This document shows positions 19,901 through 28,288 of a stretch of DNA of 64,000 bases, piece after piece. The stretch comes from Gordonia sp. OPL2. GTDB taxonomy: Bacteria; Actinomycetota; Actinomycetes; Mycobacteriales; Mycobacteriaceae. The position numbers were made by a program, and so were the translations under genes. Each line of letters opens with the position of its first letter. Within the stretch, counting starts at the first letter, position 1. The notes below the pieces were generated by a model, which did not search any database, had not been told where the DNA came from, and saw only the letters and a program-made list of their open reading frames with translations. The stretch is from contig NZ_RKME01000003.1 of NCBI RefSeq assembly GCF_003797825.1, positions 62,001 through 126,000 on the forward strand, given 5' to 3'.

Positions 19901-20725
19901 TCAGACGGCCAGCGGTGAGCCCTGGTCGTCGGCACGGTCACGTCCGTGACCCGCGCCGCGGGGGGCGGGCGGCTCGTCGACGCTGCGTGGGTACTCGACA
20001 TAGTCGTGCATCCCGGCGCCGGTGCGCAGCTGATGGCGACCACGATTCACCGAACGCAGTGTGCCGGTGAGGATCTCCTCGAACTGGGCGAGCTTCTCGT
20101 CGACGTAGACGTCGCAGTCGCCACGCAGCCGGTCCGCTTCGGCGTGGGCCGCATCGATGATCCGTTCGGCCTCGGACTTCGCGGCCGCGACGACCTCTGC
20201 CTCCGACACCAGCCGCTGCTGTTCGGCGATGCCGTCGGCCACCGACTTGTCGTAGGTGTTGTTGGCGGAGTCGATGGTGCGCTGCGCCTCCGCGCGAGCA
20301 CGTCCCGTGACCGCCTCGAATTCCCGCGCGGCGCTGGTAGAGAGCCGATGCGCCTCGGTGGTCGCGTCGTCGACGAGCTGGCGACCGTGGGTGCCTGCCT
20401 CGTCGACCATCCGGTCGGCCTGCGCCTTCGCGTCGGAGAGGATGCGGTCCGCCTCGGCACGGGCGTGGGCGATGACGGCCTCCGACTCCGAGTCGGCCTT
20501 GGTGATCACGTTCTCCGCGTGTTCGCGCGCATCGCCGACCAACGAATCACGCTGATCGAGGACGTCCTGGGCGTCGTCGAGCTCGCCCGGGATCGAATCC
20601 TTGATGTCGTCGAGGAGTTCGAGGACATCACCGCGCGGAACGACGCAGCCCGCGGTCATCGGGACGCTTCGCGCTTCCTCGACGATCGCGGCGAGTTCGT
20701 CGAGCGCTTCAAAAACCCGGTACAC
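19901..20725 (-). CDS. sepIVA: Coiled-coil septation/elongation protein SepIVA
   Basis: 274 residues from GTG 20725, giving the start YRVFEALDELAAIVEEAR seen in mycobacterial SepIVA (Rv2927c); the open frame upstream has no family character. DivIVA-like protein needed for septation and intracellular membrane-domain organisation in mycobacteria. Residues ~50-220 form a nearly unbroken coiled coil with ARAEADRILSDAKAQADRM and ADRLRGDCDVYVDEKL. The C-terminal ~50 residues are Pro/Arg/Gly-rich and more divergent. Between DUF177 and coaD, the conserved position. Confidence 0.92.
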   Translation of the reverse strand: MYRVFEALDELAAIVEEARSVPMTAGCVVPRGDVLELLDDIKDSIPGELDDAQDVLDQRDSLVGDAREHAENVITKADSESEAVIAHARAEADRILSDAKAQADRMVDEAGTHGRQLVDDATTEAHRLSTSAAREFEAVTGRARAEAQRTIDSANNTYDKSVADGIAEQQRLVSEAEVVAAAKSEAERIIDAAHAEADRLRGDCDVYVDEKLAQFEEILTGTLRSVNRGRHQLRTGAGMHDYVEYPRSVDEPPAPRGAGHGRDRADDQGSPLAV

Positions 20726-20835
20726 AGCTACCCCAATCCGGCGCTTGCCTTCGGTCTGCCACTGAAACAACTGTGACTATTGTGCCGAATGGTGTGCCTG
20801 TGACTCGTGAGGCGGCAGGGGCGTGTCGCGCGCGA

Positions 20836-21324
20836 TCAGACCTGTCGCTCACCCGCCAGCCGTGCCAGCACGCGTTCGTGGATGTGGGCCGACAAGAACG
20901 GTTCGACGTCGCCGCCGAGCTTGGCCACCTCCTTGACCAGGGAGCTCGAGACGTGCGCGTAGCGCGGATCGGTCAGCAGGAACATTGTCTCGACGTCGGT
21001 GAGGTCGCGGTTCATCTGCGCCATCGGCACCTCGTAGTCGAAGTCGGTTCCCGAGCGCAGGCCTTTGACGATCGTGTCGATGCCCTCGGCGCGGAGGTAG
21101 TCGACGAGCAGTCCGGTCCAGCGGTCGACCCGCACGTTGGGAAGATGGGCGCAATCCTCACGGATGAGGTCGATGCGCTCGTCGACACCGAACAGGCCGT
21201 GCTTGTTCGGGTTGACGACGACGGTCACCACGAGTGAGTCGAATCGGGCGGCCGCACGCTCGACGATGTAGCGGTGGCCGACGGTGAACGGGTCGAAGGA
21301 TCCGGGGAAGACGGCTGAGGTCAT
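20836..21324 (-). CDS. coaD: Phosphopantetheine adenylyltransferase
   Basis: 162 residues. Fourth step of CoA synthesis: transfers AMP from ATP to 4'-phosphopantetheine. N-terminal FPGSFDPFTVGHRYI contains the TxGH nucleotide-binding motif, and HVSSSLVKEVA near residue 127 is the second ATP-binding motif. Usual length. It reads toward sepIVA. Confidence 0.97.
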   Translation of the reverse strand: MTSAVFPGSFDPFTVGHRYIVERAAARFDSLVVTVVVNPNKHGLFGVDERIDLIREDCAHLPNVRVDRWTGLLVDYLRAEGIDTIVKGLRSGTDFDYEVPMAQMNRDLTDVETMFLLTDPRYAHVSSSLVKEVAKLGGDVEPFLSAHIHERVLARLAGERQV

Positions 21325-21360
21325 AGCCGAAATCTACGCGAGCGGCCGGGCCCGCCGACG

Positions 21361-22473
21361 TCACGGCCCGTCGATCAACTCCGCGGTCAGCCGGGCCATC
21401 AGGTCCGCGGCGGGCCCGTCGGTCACGGCACGCCAGCCGGTGCCCGCCCAGAGATTGATGCCGTCGGGGTCGTCGGCGGCGGTGGCGGCCGCACGCAGTG
21501 GCTTGGTCAGGTGATGGATGTGTGGATACAGGGCCGGTGCGTCGAGGTGACGCATGGCGAAGTCGTTGCGCAGCGACCGTGCCGAACGGCCAGAGAACGC
21601 GCGCGTGATCACGGTGTCGGTGTAGATCCGACCCAGCAGAGCGCGTCGGTGGGGTGTCGAGGTCCCGGCCTCGTCACAGCAGAGGAACGCGGTGCCCAAC
21701 TGCGCGGCGGCCGCGCCGAGCGACATCATCGAGCGGATCGCCGCGCCGTCGGTGACGCCGCCCGCGGCGATGACGGGGACGTCGACGGCGGCACTGATCG
21801 TCCGCACGAGGTCGGCCGTCGGCACCCGCGGACCACCCGCGGACAGGGCCGGGTCGTCGATCCACACGCCGCGGTGACCACCCGCCTCGATCCCCTGCAC
21901 GATCAGCGCGTCGGCGCCGGAGTCGATCGCCACTCCGGCCTCGGCGAGGGAGGTGACGGTGACCGCGACCGGCGCACCGACCTCCTCGTGGACACGGCCC
22001 ACGACAGCAGGGCCCGGATCGCCGAACGTGACACTGACCAGCGCCGGCCGGTGTGCGGCCAGGACGGTGATCTTGTCGGCGACCTCTTCGTCGGAGTACC
22101 GCGGGTCGCCCGGCTCCGCGCCGTGGCGATCCTCGGCGGCGAGTTCGGACCGGTAGTCGGCCAGGGCTCGGGCGCGTAGTCCGGACGGATCGTCGGCGAG
22201 CGGATCCGGCCCCGACAGGAAGAGGTTGACACCGTAGGGTCGGTCGGTCCGGCCCTCGACGTCGTCGAGTAGTTCGGAAAGGGCCGCGGCGGAGAGATAC
22301 CCGGCCGCGACCATCCCGAGCCCGCCCGCCGCTCCGACCTCGGCGACCAGCGCGGGTGTCGTGGGCCCGCCGGCCATCGGAGCGCAGACGATCGGGAGCG
22401 CGACGGTCAGATCGCCGATCGTCAGCGACGGTATTCCGGTGTCGACCCGATCCGGGCCGTGTCGATCAGGCAC
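21361..22473 (-). CDS. Nitronate monooxygenase (NPD family flavoprotein)
   Basis: 370 residues. FMN enzyme of the 2-nitropropane dioxygenase-like family that oxidises alkyl nitronates such as propionate-3-nitronate. The TIM-barrel begins with PIVCAPMAGGPTTPALVAEV; the FMN phosphate site is in VPVIAAGGVTDGAAIRSMM; the QGIEAGGHRG segment carries the conserved catalytic His. Start overlaps the rsmD stop by 8 bp, so both share a transcript that diverges from ectABC. Confidence 0.9.
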   Translation of the reverse strand: MPDRHGPDRVDTGIPSLTIGDLTVALPIVCAPMAGGPTTPALVAEVGAAGGLGMVAAGYLSAAALSELLDDVEGRTDRPYGVNLFLSGPDPLADDPSGLRARALADYRSELAAEDRHGAEPGDPRYSDEEVADKITVLAAHRPALVSVTFGDPGPAVVGRVHEEVGAPVAVTVTSLAEAGVAIDSGADALIVQGIEAGGHRGVWIDDPALSAGGPRVPTADLVRTISAAVDVPVIAAGGVTDGAAIRSMMSLGAAAAQLGTAFLCCDEAGTSTPHRRALLGRIYTDTVITRAFSGRSARSLRNDFAMRHLDAPALYPHIHHLTKPLRAAATAADDPDGINLWAGTGWRAVTDGPAADLMARLTAELIDGP

Positions 22474-23023
22474 GTGCGGCCACCTCCACTCTGGTGTCTC
22501 CGTATCTCTTCTCGACCAGCACCGCCAGACCGTCGGGCCACACCGTGTCCGGTGATCGTGTCCCGCGCTCGACGATCACGATGCCCTCGGGCGCCAACCA
22601 GGTGTCGTCGGTCAACCTCGCCAGCACCGACGTCACGGCCGCGTCGTCGATGTCGTACGGCGGATCGAGGAAGACCACGTCGAACGCCGACGACGGCGCC
22701 CCGGCGAGATACGTGGCGACCGATCGCCCCACGACCGACGCACGGTCGGCGACGTCGCACGTACGGATGTTGGCCCCGATCGCACTCACGGCCCGTCGGG
22801 CGGAGTCCACGAGAACCGCGCTGCCGGCACCGCGGGACAGGGCCTCGAGCCCGAGCGCTCCCGACCCTGCATAGAGGTCGAGGACGCGTGCGTCGGTCAG
22901 GTCGGCCCGCGCCTCGACCATGTTGAAGACCGCTTCCCGGACACGATCGGATGTCGGACGGGTTCCCTCGTCGGGCACCGTCAGTCTGCGTCCCCGCAGA
23001 CGGCCCGCAATGATCCTGGTCAT
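22466..23023 (-). CDS. rsmD: 16S rRNA (guanine(966)-N2)-methyltransferase RsmD
   Basis: 185 residues from ATG 23023 (MTRIIAGRLRGRRL, the family start). Methylates G966 of 16S rRNA in the 30S particle. SAM motif I is VLDLYAGSGALGLEAL and the catalytic motif IV is VVFLDPPYDID. The frame extends upstream to 23227 but the family begins here. Divergent from ectA, with a CRP/GlxR-type palindrome in the gap. Confidence 0.94.
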   Translation of the reverse strand: MTRIIAGRLRGRRLTVPDEGTRPTSDRVREAVFNMVEARADLTDARVLDLYAGSGALGLEALSRGAGSAVLVDSARRAVSAIGANIRTCDVADRASVVGRSVATYLAGAPSSAFDVVFLDPPYDIDDAAVTSVLARLTDDTWLAPEGIVIVERGTRSPDTVWPDGLAVLVEKRYGDTRVEVAARA

Positions 23024-23099
23024 CAGCACCCATTCTGCGTCACGATCCCGGCGCGGCGCACGGGGCCCTTTTCCCAGTTGAGTCGGGAACGCGCAACAC

Positions 23100-23119
23100 T
23101 TTGTGAGCCACTTCACAAA
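23100..23119. promoter_or_regulatory. CRP/GlxR-type cAMP receptor site between rsmD and ectA
   Basis: The core at 23102-23117 matches TGTGA-N6-TCACA exactly, and one flanking T/A pair extends the dyad on each side to 7-bp arms (TTTGTGA...TCACAAA). This is the site type bound by mycobacterial CRP (Rv3676) and corynebacterial GlxR. It is 77 bp upstream of the rsmD start and about 100 bp upstream of the proposed ectA transcription start, a distance that fits class I activation of ectA. Confidence 0.75.
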
Positions 23120-23173
23120 CACTAGCTGAACTGGGGATAAGCGGGGGTTTCGACCACCAGTTTCGGCAGCTAC

Positions 23174-23202
23174 ATGACTTCGGCGATACGCGTTGTTAAC
23201 GT
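23174..23202 (+). promoter_or_regulatory. Candidate ectA promoter
   Basis: ATGACT (23174-23179) and TAACGT (23197-23202) are separated by 17 bp and fit a vegetative -35/-10 pair with a TAnnnT -10. Transcription would begin about 4 nt before the ATG at 23213, so the message would be almost leaderless, in line with the lack of a ribosome-binding site there. Confidence 0.4.
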
Positions 23203-23212
23203 CGTAAACGTC

Positions 23213-23740
23213 ATGAGCCCGTCCCAAACAAGAACGGCCCCAACAACTGTCCTCGCTGTCGATTACCGGCAGCCCACCGCAGACGATGGCGCGAGATTGT
23301 GGGAAATCGCCTCGGACTCAAAGGTTCTCGATGTCAACTCGAGTTACTCCTATGTCCTGTGGTGCCATGATTTCGCCACCACCTCGATCGTCGCCGAAGT
23401 CGATGGTCGTCCGGTCGGATTCGTCACCGGCTACCGTCGTCAGACCGATCCGTCGACCTTGATGGTCTGGCAGGTCGCCGTCGACGACGATTACCGCGGC
23501 CACGGCATCGCCGGGACCATGCTGCATCGCCTCTTCGATCGCGGTCAGCGTTCCGGTGTGGTGGCAATGCACACCACCATCAGTCCGGACAACACTGCCT
23601 CGCAGCGTCTGTTCGAGTCCGTGGCGCAGCGTCGTGGACTGCGCTTCGAACGCCGAGATCTGTTCGGCGAGGGGCAATTCCCCGATTCCCACGAGCCCGA
23701 GGACCTCTACATCCTCGAGCCGGATCTGATCGAACCGTAG
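23213..23740 (+). CDS. ectA: L-2,4-diaminobutyrate acetyltransferase EctA
   Basis: 175 residues from ATG 23213 (MSPSQTRT). An in-frame ATG at 23174 exists but would overlap the likely -35 element and gives a longer N-terminus than usual. GNAT enzyme that makes N-gamma-acetyl-diaminobutyrate, the second step to ectoine. The acetyl-CoA loop is in QVAVDDDYRGHGIAGTML, and the family start YRQPTADDGARLWEIA is present. First gene of ectABC, with a CRP/GlxR-type site upstream. Confidence 0.93.
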   Translation: MSPSQTRTAPTTVLAVDYRQPTADDGARLWEIASDSKVLDVNSSYSYVLWCHDFATTSIVAEVDGRPVGFVTGYRRQTDPSTLMVWQVAVDDDYRGHGIAGTMLHRLFDRGQRSGVVAMHTTISPDNTASQRLFESVAQRRGLRFERRDLFGEGQFPDSHEPEDLYILEPDLIEP

Positions 23741-23876
23741 ACCGCGCGGCGCACACCGCGCACCATTCACAGACTTTCGACGGCACTCCCATCCGTTTCC
23801 AGGCCATCCACGTCATCGTGGGCCGACTTCGCCGTCGATTCCCATTGATCGTCACAACAGAAAAGGGGGCGTAACG

Positions 23877-25148
23877 ATGCAACTTCTTGATCAGTCAGTC
23901 GACGATTCCATCTTCACCCAACACGAGTCCGAGGTCCGCAGCTACTGCCGCAGCTGGCCCACCGTGTTCACCCGTGCGAGCGGGTCGTACATCACCGACA
24001 CATCGGGCCGCGAGTACCTCGACTTCTTCGCCGGCGCCGGATCGCTGAATTACGGCCACAACAATCCGATCATGAAGTCCGCTCTGCTGGACTACATCTC
24101 GAACGACGGCATCACCCACGGCCTGGACATGGCCACCGTCGCCAAGGGCAAGTTCATCGAGGCGTTCACGCAGAAGATCCTCGAGCCGCGCGGTCTGGAC
24201 TACAAGATCCAGTTCCCCGGCCCGACCGGAACGAACGCGGTCGAGGCGGCGCTGAAGTTGGCGCGCAAGGTGACCGGTCGCGAGTCAATCATCAGCTTCA
24301 CCAATGCGTTCCACGGCATGACCCTCGGATCGCTGTCGGTGACCGGTAACTCGATGAAGCGCGCCGGCGCCGGTATCCCGCTGGTGCACGCGACCCCGAT
24401 GCCGTTCGACAACTATTTCGGCGGCGTCGTGGAGGACTTCGCGTGGTTCGAGCGCGTCCTCGATGACTCGGGCAGCGGACTGAATCGTCCCGCGGCCGTG
24501 ATCGTCGAGACCGTGCAGGGCGAGGGCGGCGTCAACGTCGCCCGCGCGGAATGGCTTCGCGCACTGTCGGAACTGTGCCAGCGACGCGACATCCTGCTGA
24601 TCGTCGACGATGTGCAGATGGGGTGCGGCCGCACCGGTGAGTTCTTCTCCTTCGAGGAGGCCGGCATCAAGCCCGACATCGTGACGCTGTCCAAGTCGAT
24701 CAGCGGATACGGCCTGCCGCTCGCGCTGACCCTGTTCCGTTCGGACCTCGACGTCTGGACCCCGGGTGAGCACAACGGCACCTTCCGCGGCAACAACCCG
24801 GCGTTCGTCACCGGCGCAACGACCATCGACCACTTCTGGAGCGATGACTCGCTGACCAAGGACGTGCACGCCAAGGGCGAGCGCATCCACACGGTCTTCA
24901 GCGAGCTGTGCGAGACCTACACGGGTATTTCGACGCGAGGCCGCGGCATGGTCCAGGGCCTCGTCTTCGACGAGGCGACCGCCGCCGGCAAGGTCTGCGC
25001 CCGCGCGTTCGGTGAGGGTCTGCTCGCCGAGACGTCGGGTCCGTCCGACGAGGTGGTCAAGCTGCTGCCGCCGCTGACCATTGCCAACGAAGATCTGGAT
25101 CGCGGCCTCGCGATCCTGAGCGATTCCGTCAAGGAGGTGATCGGATGA
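23877..25148 (+). CDS. ectB: Diaminobutyrate-2-oxoglutarate transaminase EctB
   Basis: 423 residues. PLP class III aminotransferase that makes L-2,4-diaminobutyrate from aspartate semialdehyde and glutamate, the first committed step to ectoine. [17 protein letters not shown] (115-131), the PLP ring contact in [14 protein letters not shown], and the Schiff-base Lys273 in [10 protein letters not shown] are all present. A strong AAAAGGGGG ribosome-binding site precedes it. ATGA-type overlap with ectC shows coupling. Confidence 0.96.
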   Translation: MQLLDQSVDDSIFTQHESEVRSYCRSWPTVFTRASGSYITDTSGREYLDFFAGAGSLNYGHNNPIMKSALLDYISNDGITHGLDMATVAKGKFIEAFTQKILEPRGLDYKIQFPGPTGTNAVEAALKLARKVTGRESIISFTNAFHGMTLGSLSVTGNSMKRAGAGIPLVHATPMPFDNYFGGVVEDFAWFERVLDDSGSGLNRPAAVIVETVQGEGGVNVARAEWLRALSELCQRRDILLIVDDVQMGCGRTGEFFSFEEAGIKPDIVTLSKSISGYGLPLALTLFRSDLDVWTPGEHNGTFRGNNPAFVTGATTIDHFWSDDSLTKDVHAKGERIHTVFSELCETYTGISTRGRGMVQGLVFDEATAAGKVCARAFGEGLLAETSGPSDEVVKLLPPLTIANEDLDRGLAILSDSVKEVIG

Positions 25149-25582
25149 TCGTCCGCACCACAGCCGAGATCACCGGAACCGACCGCGATGTCGCCGACCC
25201 GAAGGGCAACTGGGTCTCCAAGCGCATCGTCCTCGGAGGGGACCGCGTGGGGTTCTCGTTCCACGAGACGACCATCAACGCGGGCTCGGTCAACGAGTTC
25301 CACTATGCCAACCACGTCGAGGCCGTCTGGCTCGTCGAGGGCGAGGGCACGTTGCTCGACCGGGAGACCGGTGAGACCTATCCCCTGGCACCCGGGACGA
25401 TGTACCTGCTGAACGGCCACGAGCGGCACACCGTCACCGCAGACACGCAGATGCGCATGCTGTGCGTCTTCAACCCGCCCGTCGTCGGCACCGAGGTCCA
25501 CGACGAGAACGGCGTCTACCCGCTGGTCACGGTTCCCGAACTGACCGGCCGGCACACGCCTGAGGCGGTCACCGCAGACTGA
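25145..25582 (+). CDS. ectC: L-ectoine synthase EctC
   Basis: 145 residues. Cupin enzyme that closes N-gamma-acetyl-diaminobutyrate to ectoine. The metal ligands of the family are in place as Glu59 ([10 protein letters not shown]), Tyr87 (GTMYLLN) and His95 (HERH). The start overlaps the ectB stop. Directly followed by a strong terminator: no ectD hydroxylase or ask_ect gene is in the cluster, so this operon alone gives ectoine and not hydroxyectoine. Confidence 0.96.
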   Translation: MIVRTTAEITGTDRDVADPKGNWVSKRIVLGGDRVGFSFHETTINAGSVNEFHYANHVEAVWLVEGEGTLLDRETGETYPLAPGTMYLLNGHERHTVTADTQMRMLCVFNPPVVGTEVHDENGVYPLVTVPELTGRHTPEAVTAD

Positions 25583-25603
25583 CCTGCGAAAGGTCGGATG
25601 GGA

Positions 25604-25638
25604 AACGGCCCGGCAGAACCTGGTTCTGCCGGGCCGTT
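25604..25638 (+). terminator. Terminator after ectC
   Basis: A 17-bp perfect GC-rich stem (AACGGCCCGGCAGAACC with its complement) with a very short loop lies 21 bp after the ectC stop. It ends 2 bp before the ATG of the sirtuin gene, so it separates that gene from the ectoine transcript. Confidence 0.85.
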
Positions 25639-25640
25639 CC

Positions 25641-26579
25641 ATGTCTGCGCCCGACGTGAGCGTCGGTACCCTGGACGAGGTGCGTACCCGACTGCAGATC
25701 GGCTGGACCCCGGCCGAACCGACCCCGGTCGACGACGACGTCGCCGACCGGATCGAGCGAGCCCGCGGTCTGCTGGAGGGCAAGCGTGTCGTCGCGCTGA
25801 CCGGCGCCGGGATCTCCACTGAATCCGGCATCCCCGACTACCGCTCGCCCGGTGCACCCGCGCGCACCCCGATGACCCTCGAGATGTTCCTGTCCTCCCC
25901 CGAGTTCCGACGCCACTACTGGGCCCGCAATCATCTCGGGTGGCGACACATGGACGCAGCGCAGCCGAACGTCGCACACCGCGCCCTCACCGAGCTCCAA
26001 CGGCAGGGACGGCTCAGCGGGGTGATCACCCAGAACGTCGACATGCTGCACACCAAGGCCGGCACCCGACGCGTCCTCGAGCTCCACGGCTGTTACGGTC
26101 GCGTCCGGTGTCTGCACTGCGACTGGCGGATCTCCCGCCACCGCCTCGCTCACGAGCTCGAGGCGTTGAACGTGGACTTCGCCGCCCGTGTGCGCGGACG
26201 AGGTGCCATCGAGGTGGCCCCCGACGCCGACGCGACGGTGCAGGACACGAGCGACTTCACCATGATCGACTGCCCGCACTGCGCGGGGATCATCAAACCC
26301 GACATCGTCTACTTCGGCGAGAGCGTCCCCAAAGACACTGTGCAGCAGGCTTTTTCGATAGTCGACGAGGCTGATGCGCTACTGGTCGTCGGGTCGTCGC
26401 TGACCGTGATGAGCGGCTTGCGGTTCGCTCGCCACGCACATCGCACCGGGACGACGCTCGTCGTCGTCAATCGCGGCGCCACCCGCGCCGACGACATCGC
26501 CGATCTCAAGATCGATCACCTGGCGTCGGTGGTGCTCCCGGCACTGGCCGGCGCCGACGTGACTACCGTCCGCGCGTAA
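25641..26579 (+). CDS. Sir2-family NAD-dependent protein deacylase
   Basis: 312 residues if it starts at ATG 25641. Removes acyl groups from lysines using NAD+. Motifs are GAGISTESGIPDYR (55-68), TQNVD (130-134), catalytic His149 in LHGCYG, four zinc cysteines (157, 160, 211, 214), and GSSLTVMSG for the NAD ribose. The start abuts the ectC terminator, so either the mRNA is leaderless or the true start is a later codon such as the GTG at 25656. The 3' end overlaps the convergent methyltransferase gene by 17 bp. Confidence 0.92.
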   Translation: MSAPDVSVGTLDEVRTRLQIGWTPAEPTPVDDDVADRIERARGLLEGKRVVALTGAGISTESGIPDYRSPGAPARTPMTLEMFLSSPEFRRHYWARNHLGWRHMDAAQPNVAHRALTELQRQGRLSGVITQNVDMLHTKAGTRRVLELHGCYGRVRCLHCDWRISRHRLAHELEALNVDFAARVRGRGAIEVAPDADATVQDTSDFTMIDCPHCAGIIKPDIVYFGESVPKDTVQQAFSIVDEADALLVVGSSLTVMSGLRFARHAHRTGTTLVVVNRGATRADDIADLKIDHLASVVLPALAGADVTTVRA

Positions 26580-27135
26580 CGGCACGCCAGCGTTGGTGGA
26601 CGGGACCGGTGGCGACCTCGACGTCCTGGAAACCCGCGGTGCGCAACCGGTCCGCGAGATCCTCGGGGAACACCGGGTTGTACGTGTCGCCGATGTGCAT
26701 GGCGCGGAATGCGCGCGAATGTCGTCCGTCACTCCCGGCGAATACCCCGCCGGGTTCGAGCATGCGCGCGGCCTCGGCGAACAATCTGTCCTGCAGCGCG
26801 ACCGTCGGCACGTGGTGCAGCATCGTGAAACATACGACGGAGGAGTACGAACCGTCCGGCAGACCCGCGTCGGTCCCGTCCGCGGCGATGATGCGTGCCC
26901 GGTCTCCGAATCGGTCCGTCAGGCGTGCGGCGCTGGAGCTGTCGATCTCGATGGCGGTGAGGTGGCCGGTGCGCTCGAGCAGAGACGCCATGTTCGCGCC
27001 GTAGCCGGGCCCTATCTCGATCGTCCGGACGCCGAGCGTGACGTCGTCCAGCGTCCAGGGGACCAGTGAGCGCGATGTGTAGGCGGCCCAGGGCCGCGAG
27101 CTGCAACAGACCCGATGGAGCAGATTCATCGCCAT
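26563..27135 (-). CDS. Class I SAM-dependent methyltransferase, probably iron-regulated
   Basis: 190 residues from ATG 27135; a second ATG at 27129 is equally possible. The Rossmann-type SAM motif I is TIEIGPGYGANMASLLER and the acidic end of strand 2 is AIEIDSSSA; CFTMLHHVP is motif IV-like. Substrate is unknown; small methyltransferases of this type act on lipids, quinones or secondary metabolites. An IdeR/DtxR-like box covers the start codon, so it may be repressed by iron. Its end overlaps the sirtuin gene. Confidence 0.82.
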   Translation of the reverse strand: MAMNLLHRVCCSSRPWAAYTSRSLVPWTLDDVTLGVRTIEIGPGYGANMASLLERTGHLTAIEIDSSSAARLTDRFGDRARIIAADGTDAGLPDGSYSSVVCFTMLHHVPTVALQDRLFAEAARMLEPGGVFAGSDGRHSRAFRAMHIGDTYNPVFPEDLADRLRTAGFQDVEVATGPVHQRWRAVTRGR

Positions 27136-27153
27136 AAGGTAAGGGTACCCTCA
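27135..27153 (-). promoter_or_regulatory. IdeR/DtxR-like iron box at the methyltransferase start
   Basis: The 19 bases at 27135-27153 match the DtxR/IdeR consensus TWAGGTWAGSCTWACCTWA at 16 of 19 positions. The box touches the first base of the start codon at 27135. Binding there would block transcription or initiation when iron is plentiful. Confidence 0.55.
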
Positions 27154-27172
27154 GTTAACGCTGGCGCCCAGA

Positions 27173-28288
27173 TCACACGGCGACGAGGTCGTCGGCGTGG
27201 ATCACCGGACGCCGCAACTCCGCGGGCAGGTCGGCCGTCGAGCGCCCCACCGCCGAGGCGATGTCGTCGGAGTCGTAGGCGACGACCCCGCGGGCACGGA
27301 CGGCTCCGGCGCCGTCCACCAGCTCCACGACGTCGCCGCTGTAGAAGCGGCCGTTCACGCCGACGATCCCCGCTGCGAGCAGCGAGCGGCGCCTGCGGGC
27401 CACCGCGGTCACCGCGCCGTCGTCGAGGACCAGTTGTCCCCGCGCGTCGGCCGCGTGACGGACCCAGAACCGCCGGGCGGACAGTCGCTCATCTCGTGCG
27501 GCGAACACCGTACCCACCGACGCATCGGCGAGCGCCTGTGCGGCCTGATCGGCAGCCGCCAGCAGCACCGGGACCCCGGCGTCGGCCGAGAGTCGTGCAG
27601 CGGCCAGCTTGGACGCCATCCCGCCGGTGCCGAGCGCACCGCCGGAGCCGGCGATCACGCCGTCGAGATCCTCGGGCCCGTGGACCTCGGAGATGAGACG
27701 CGCCCGCTGTCCGTCCGCGCCGACCTTGCGCGGATCACCGTCATAGAGGCCGTCGACATCGGACAGCAGCACCAAGGCATCGGCGCCGGCCAGATGGGCC
27801 ACCAGCGCGGCCAGGCGGTCGTTGTCGCCGAATCGGATCTCGGTGGTCGCGACGGTGTCGTTCTCGTTCACCACGGCCACCGCCCCGAGGGATCGCAGAC
27901 GATCAAGTGTCCGTTGGGCATTCGCATGATGCGAGCGGTTCGAGATGTCGTCGGCGGTGAGCAGGACCTGACCGACGGTCCGTCCGTATCGATGGAACGA
28001 CGTCCCCCACGCATGTGCCAGCGCGAGTTGGCCGACGCTCGCGGCGGCCTGTTTGGTCGCCAGGTCGGTGGGTCGGCGCCGCAAGCCCAACGGGGCGATG
28101 CCCGCCCCGATGGCGCCCGACGACACCACGATGACATCGGATCCCGCCCGCATCCGCGCCTCGAGAGCATCGGCGAGCCGGTCGAGCCGGTTCCGGTCGA
28201 GGCCTTCGTGCAGGTCGGTCAGGGCCGACGATCCGATCTTGACGACCACGCTGCGCGCGCGGGCGATCCGTTCCCGGACGTCGCTCAC
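27173..28288 (-). CDS. proB: Glutamate 5-kinase
   Basis: 371 residues from GTG 28288, overlapping the obgE stop. First step of proline synthesis, phosphorylating the gamma-carboxyl of glutamate. The amino-acid kinase domain shows [11 protein letters not shown] and [12 protein letters not shown] near the start; [14 protein letters not shown] is the conserved nucleotide-site loop; a C-terminal PUA domain begins near residue 280 ([14 protein letters not shown]). The obgE-proB order is standard in actinobacteria. Confidence 0.96.
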   Translation of the reverse strand: MSDVRERIARARSVVVKIGSSALTDLHEGLDRNRLDRLADALEARMRAGSDVIVVSSGAIGAGIAPLGLRRRPTDLATKQAAASVGQLALAHAWGTSFHRYGRTVGQVLLTADDISNRSHHANAQRTLDRLRSLGAVAVVNENDTVATTEIRFGDNDRLAALVAHLAGADALVLLSDVDGLYDGDPRKVGADGQRARLISEVHGPEDLDGVIAGSGGALGTGGMASKLAAARLSADAGVPVLLAAADQAAQALADASVGTVFAARDERLSARRFWVRHAADARGQLVLDDGAVTAVARRRRSLLAAGIVGVNGRFYSGDVVELVDGAGAVRARGVVAYDSDDIASAVGRSTADLPAELRRPVIHADDLVAV

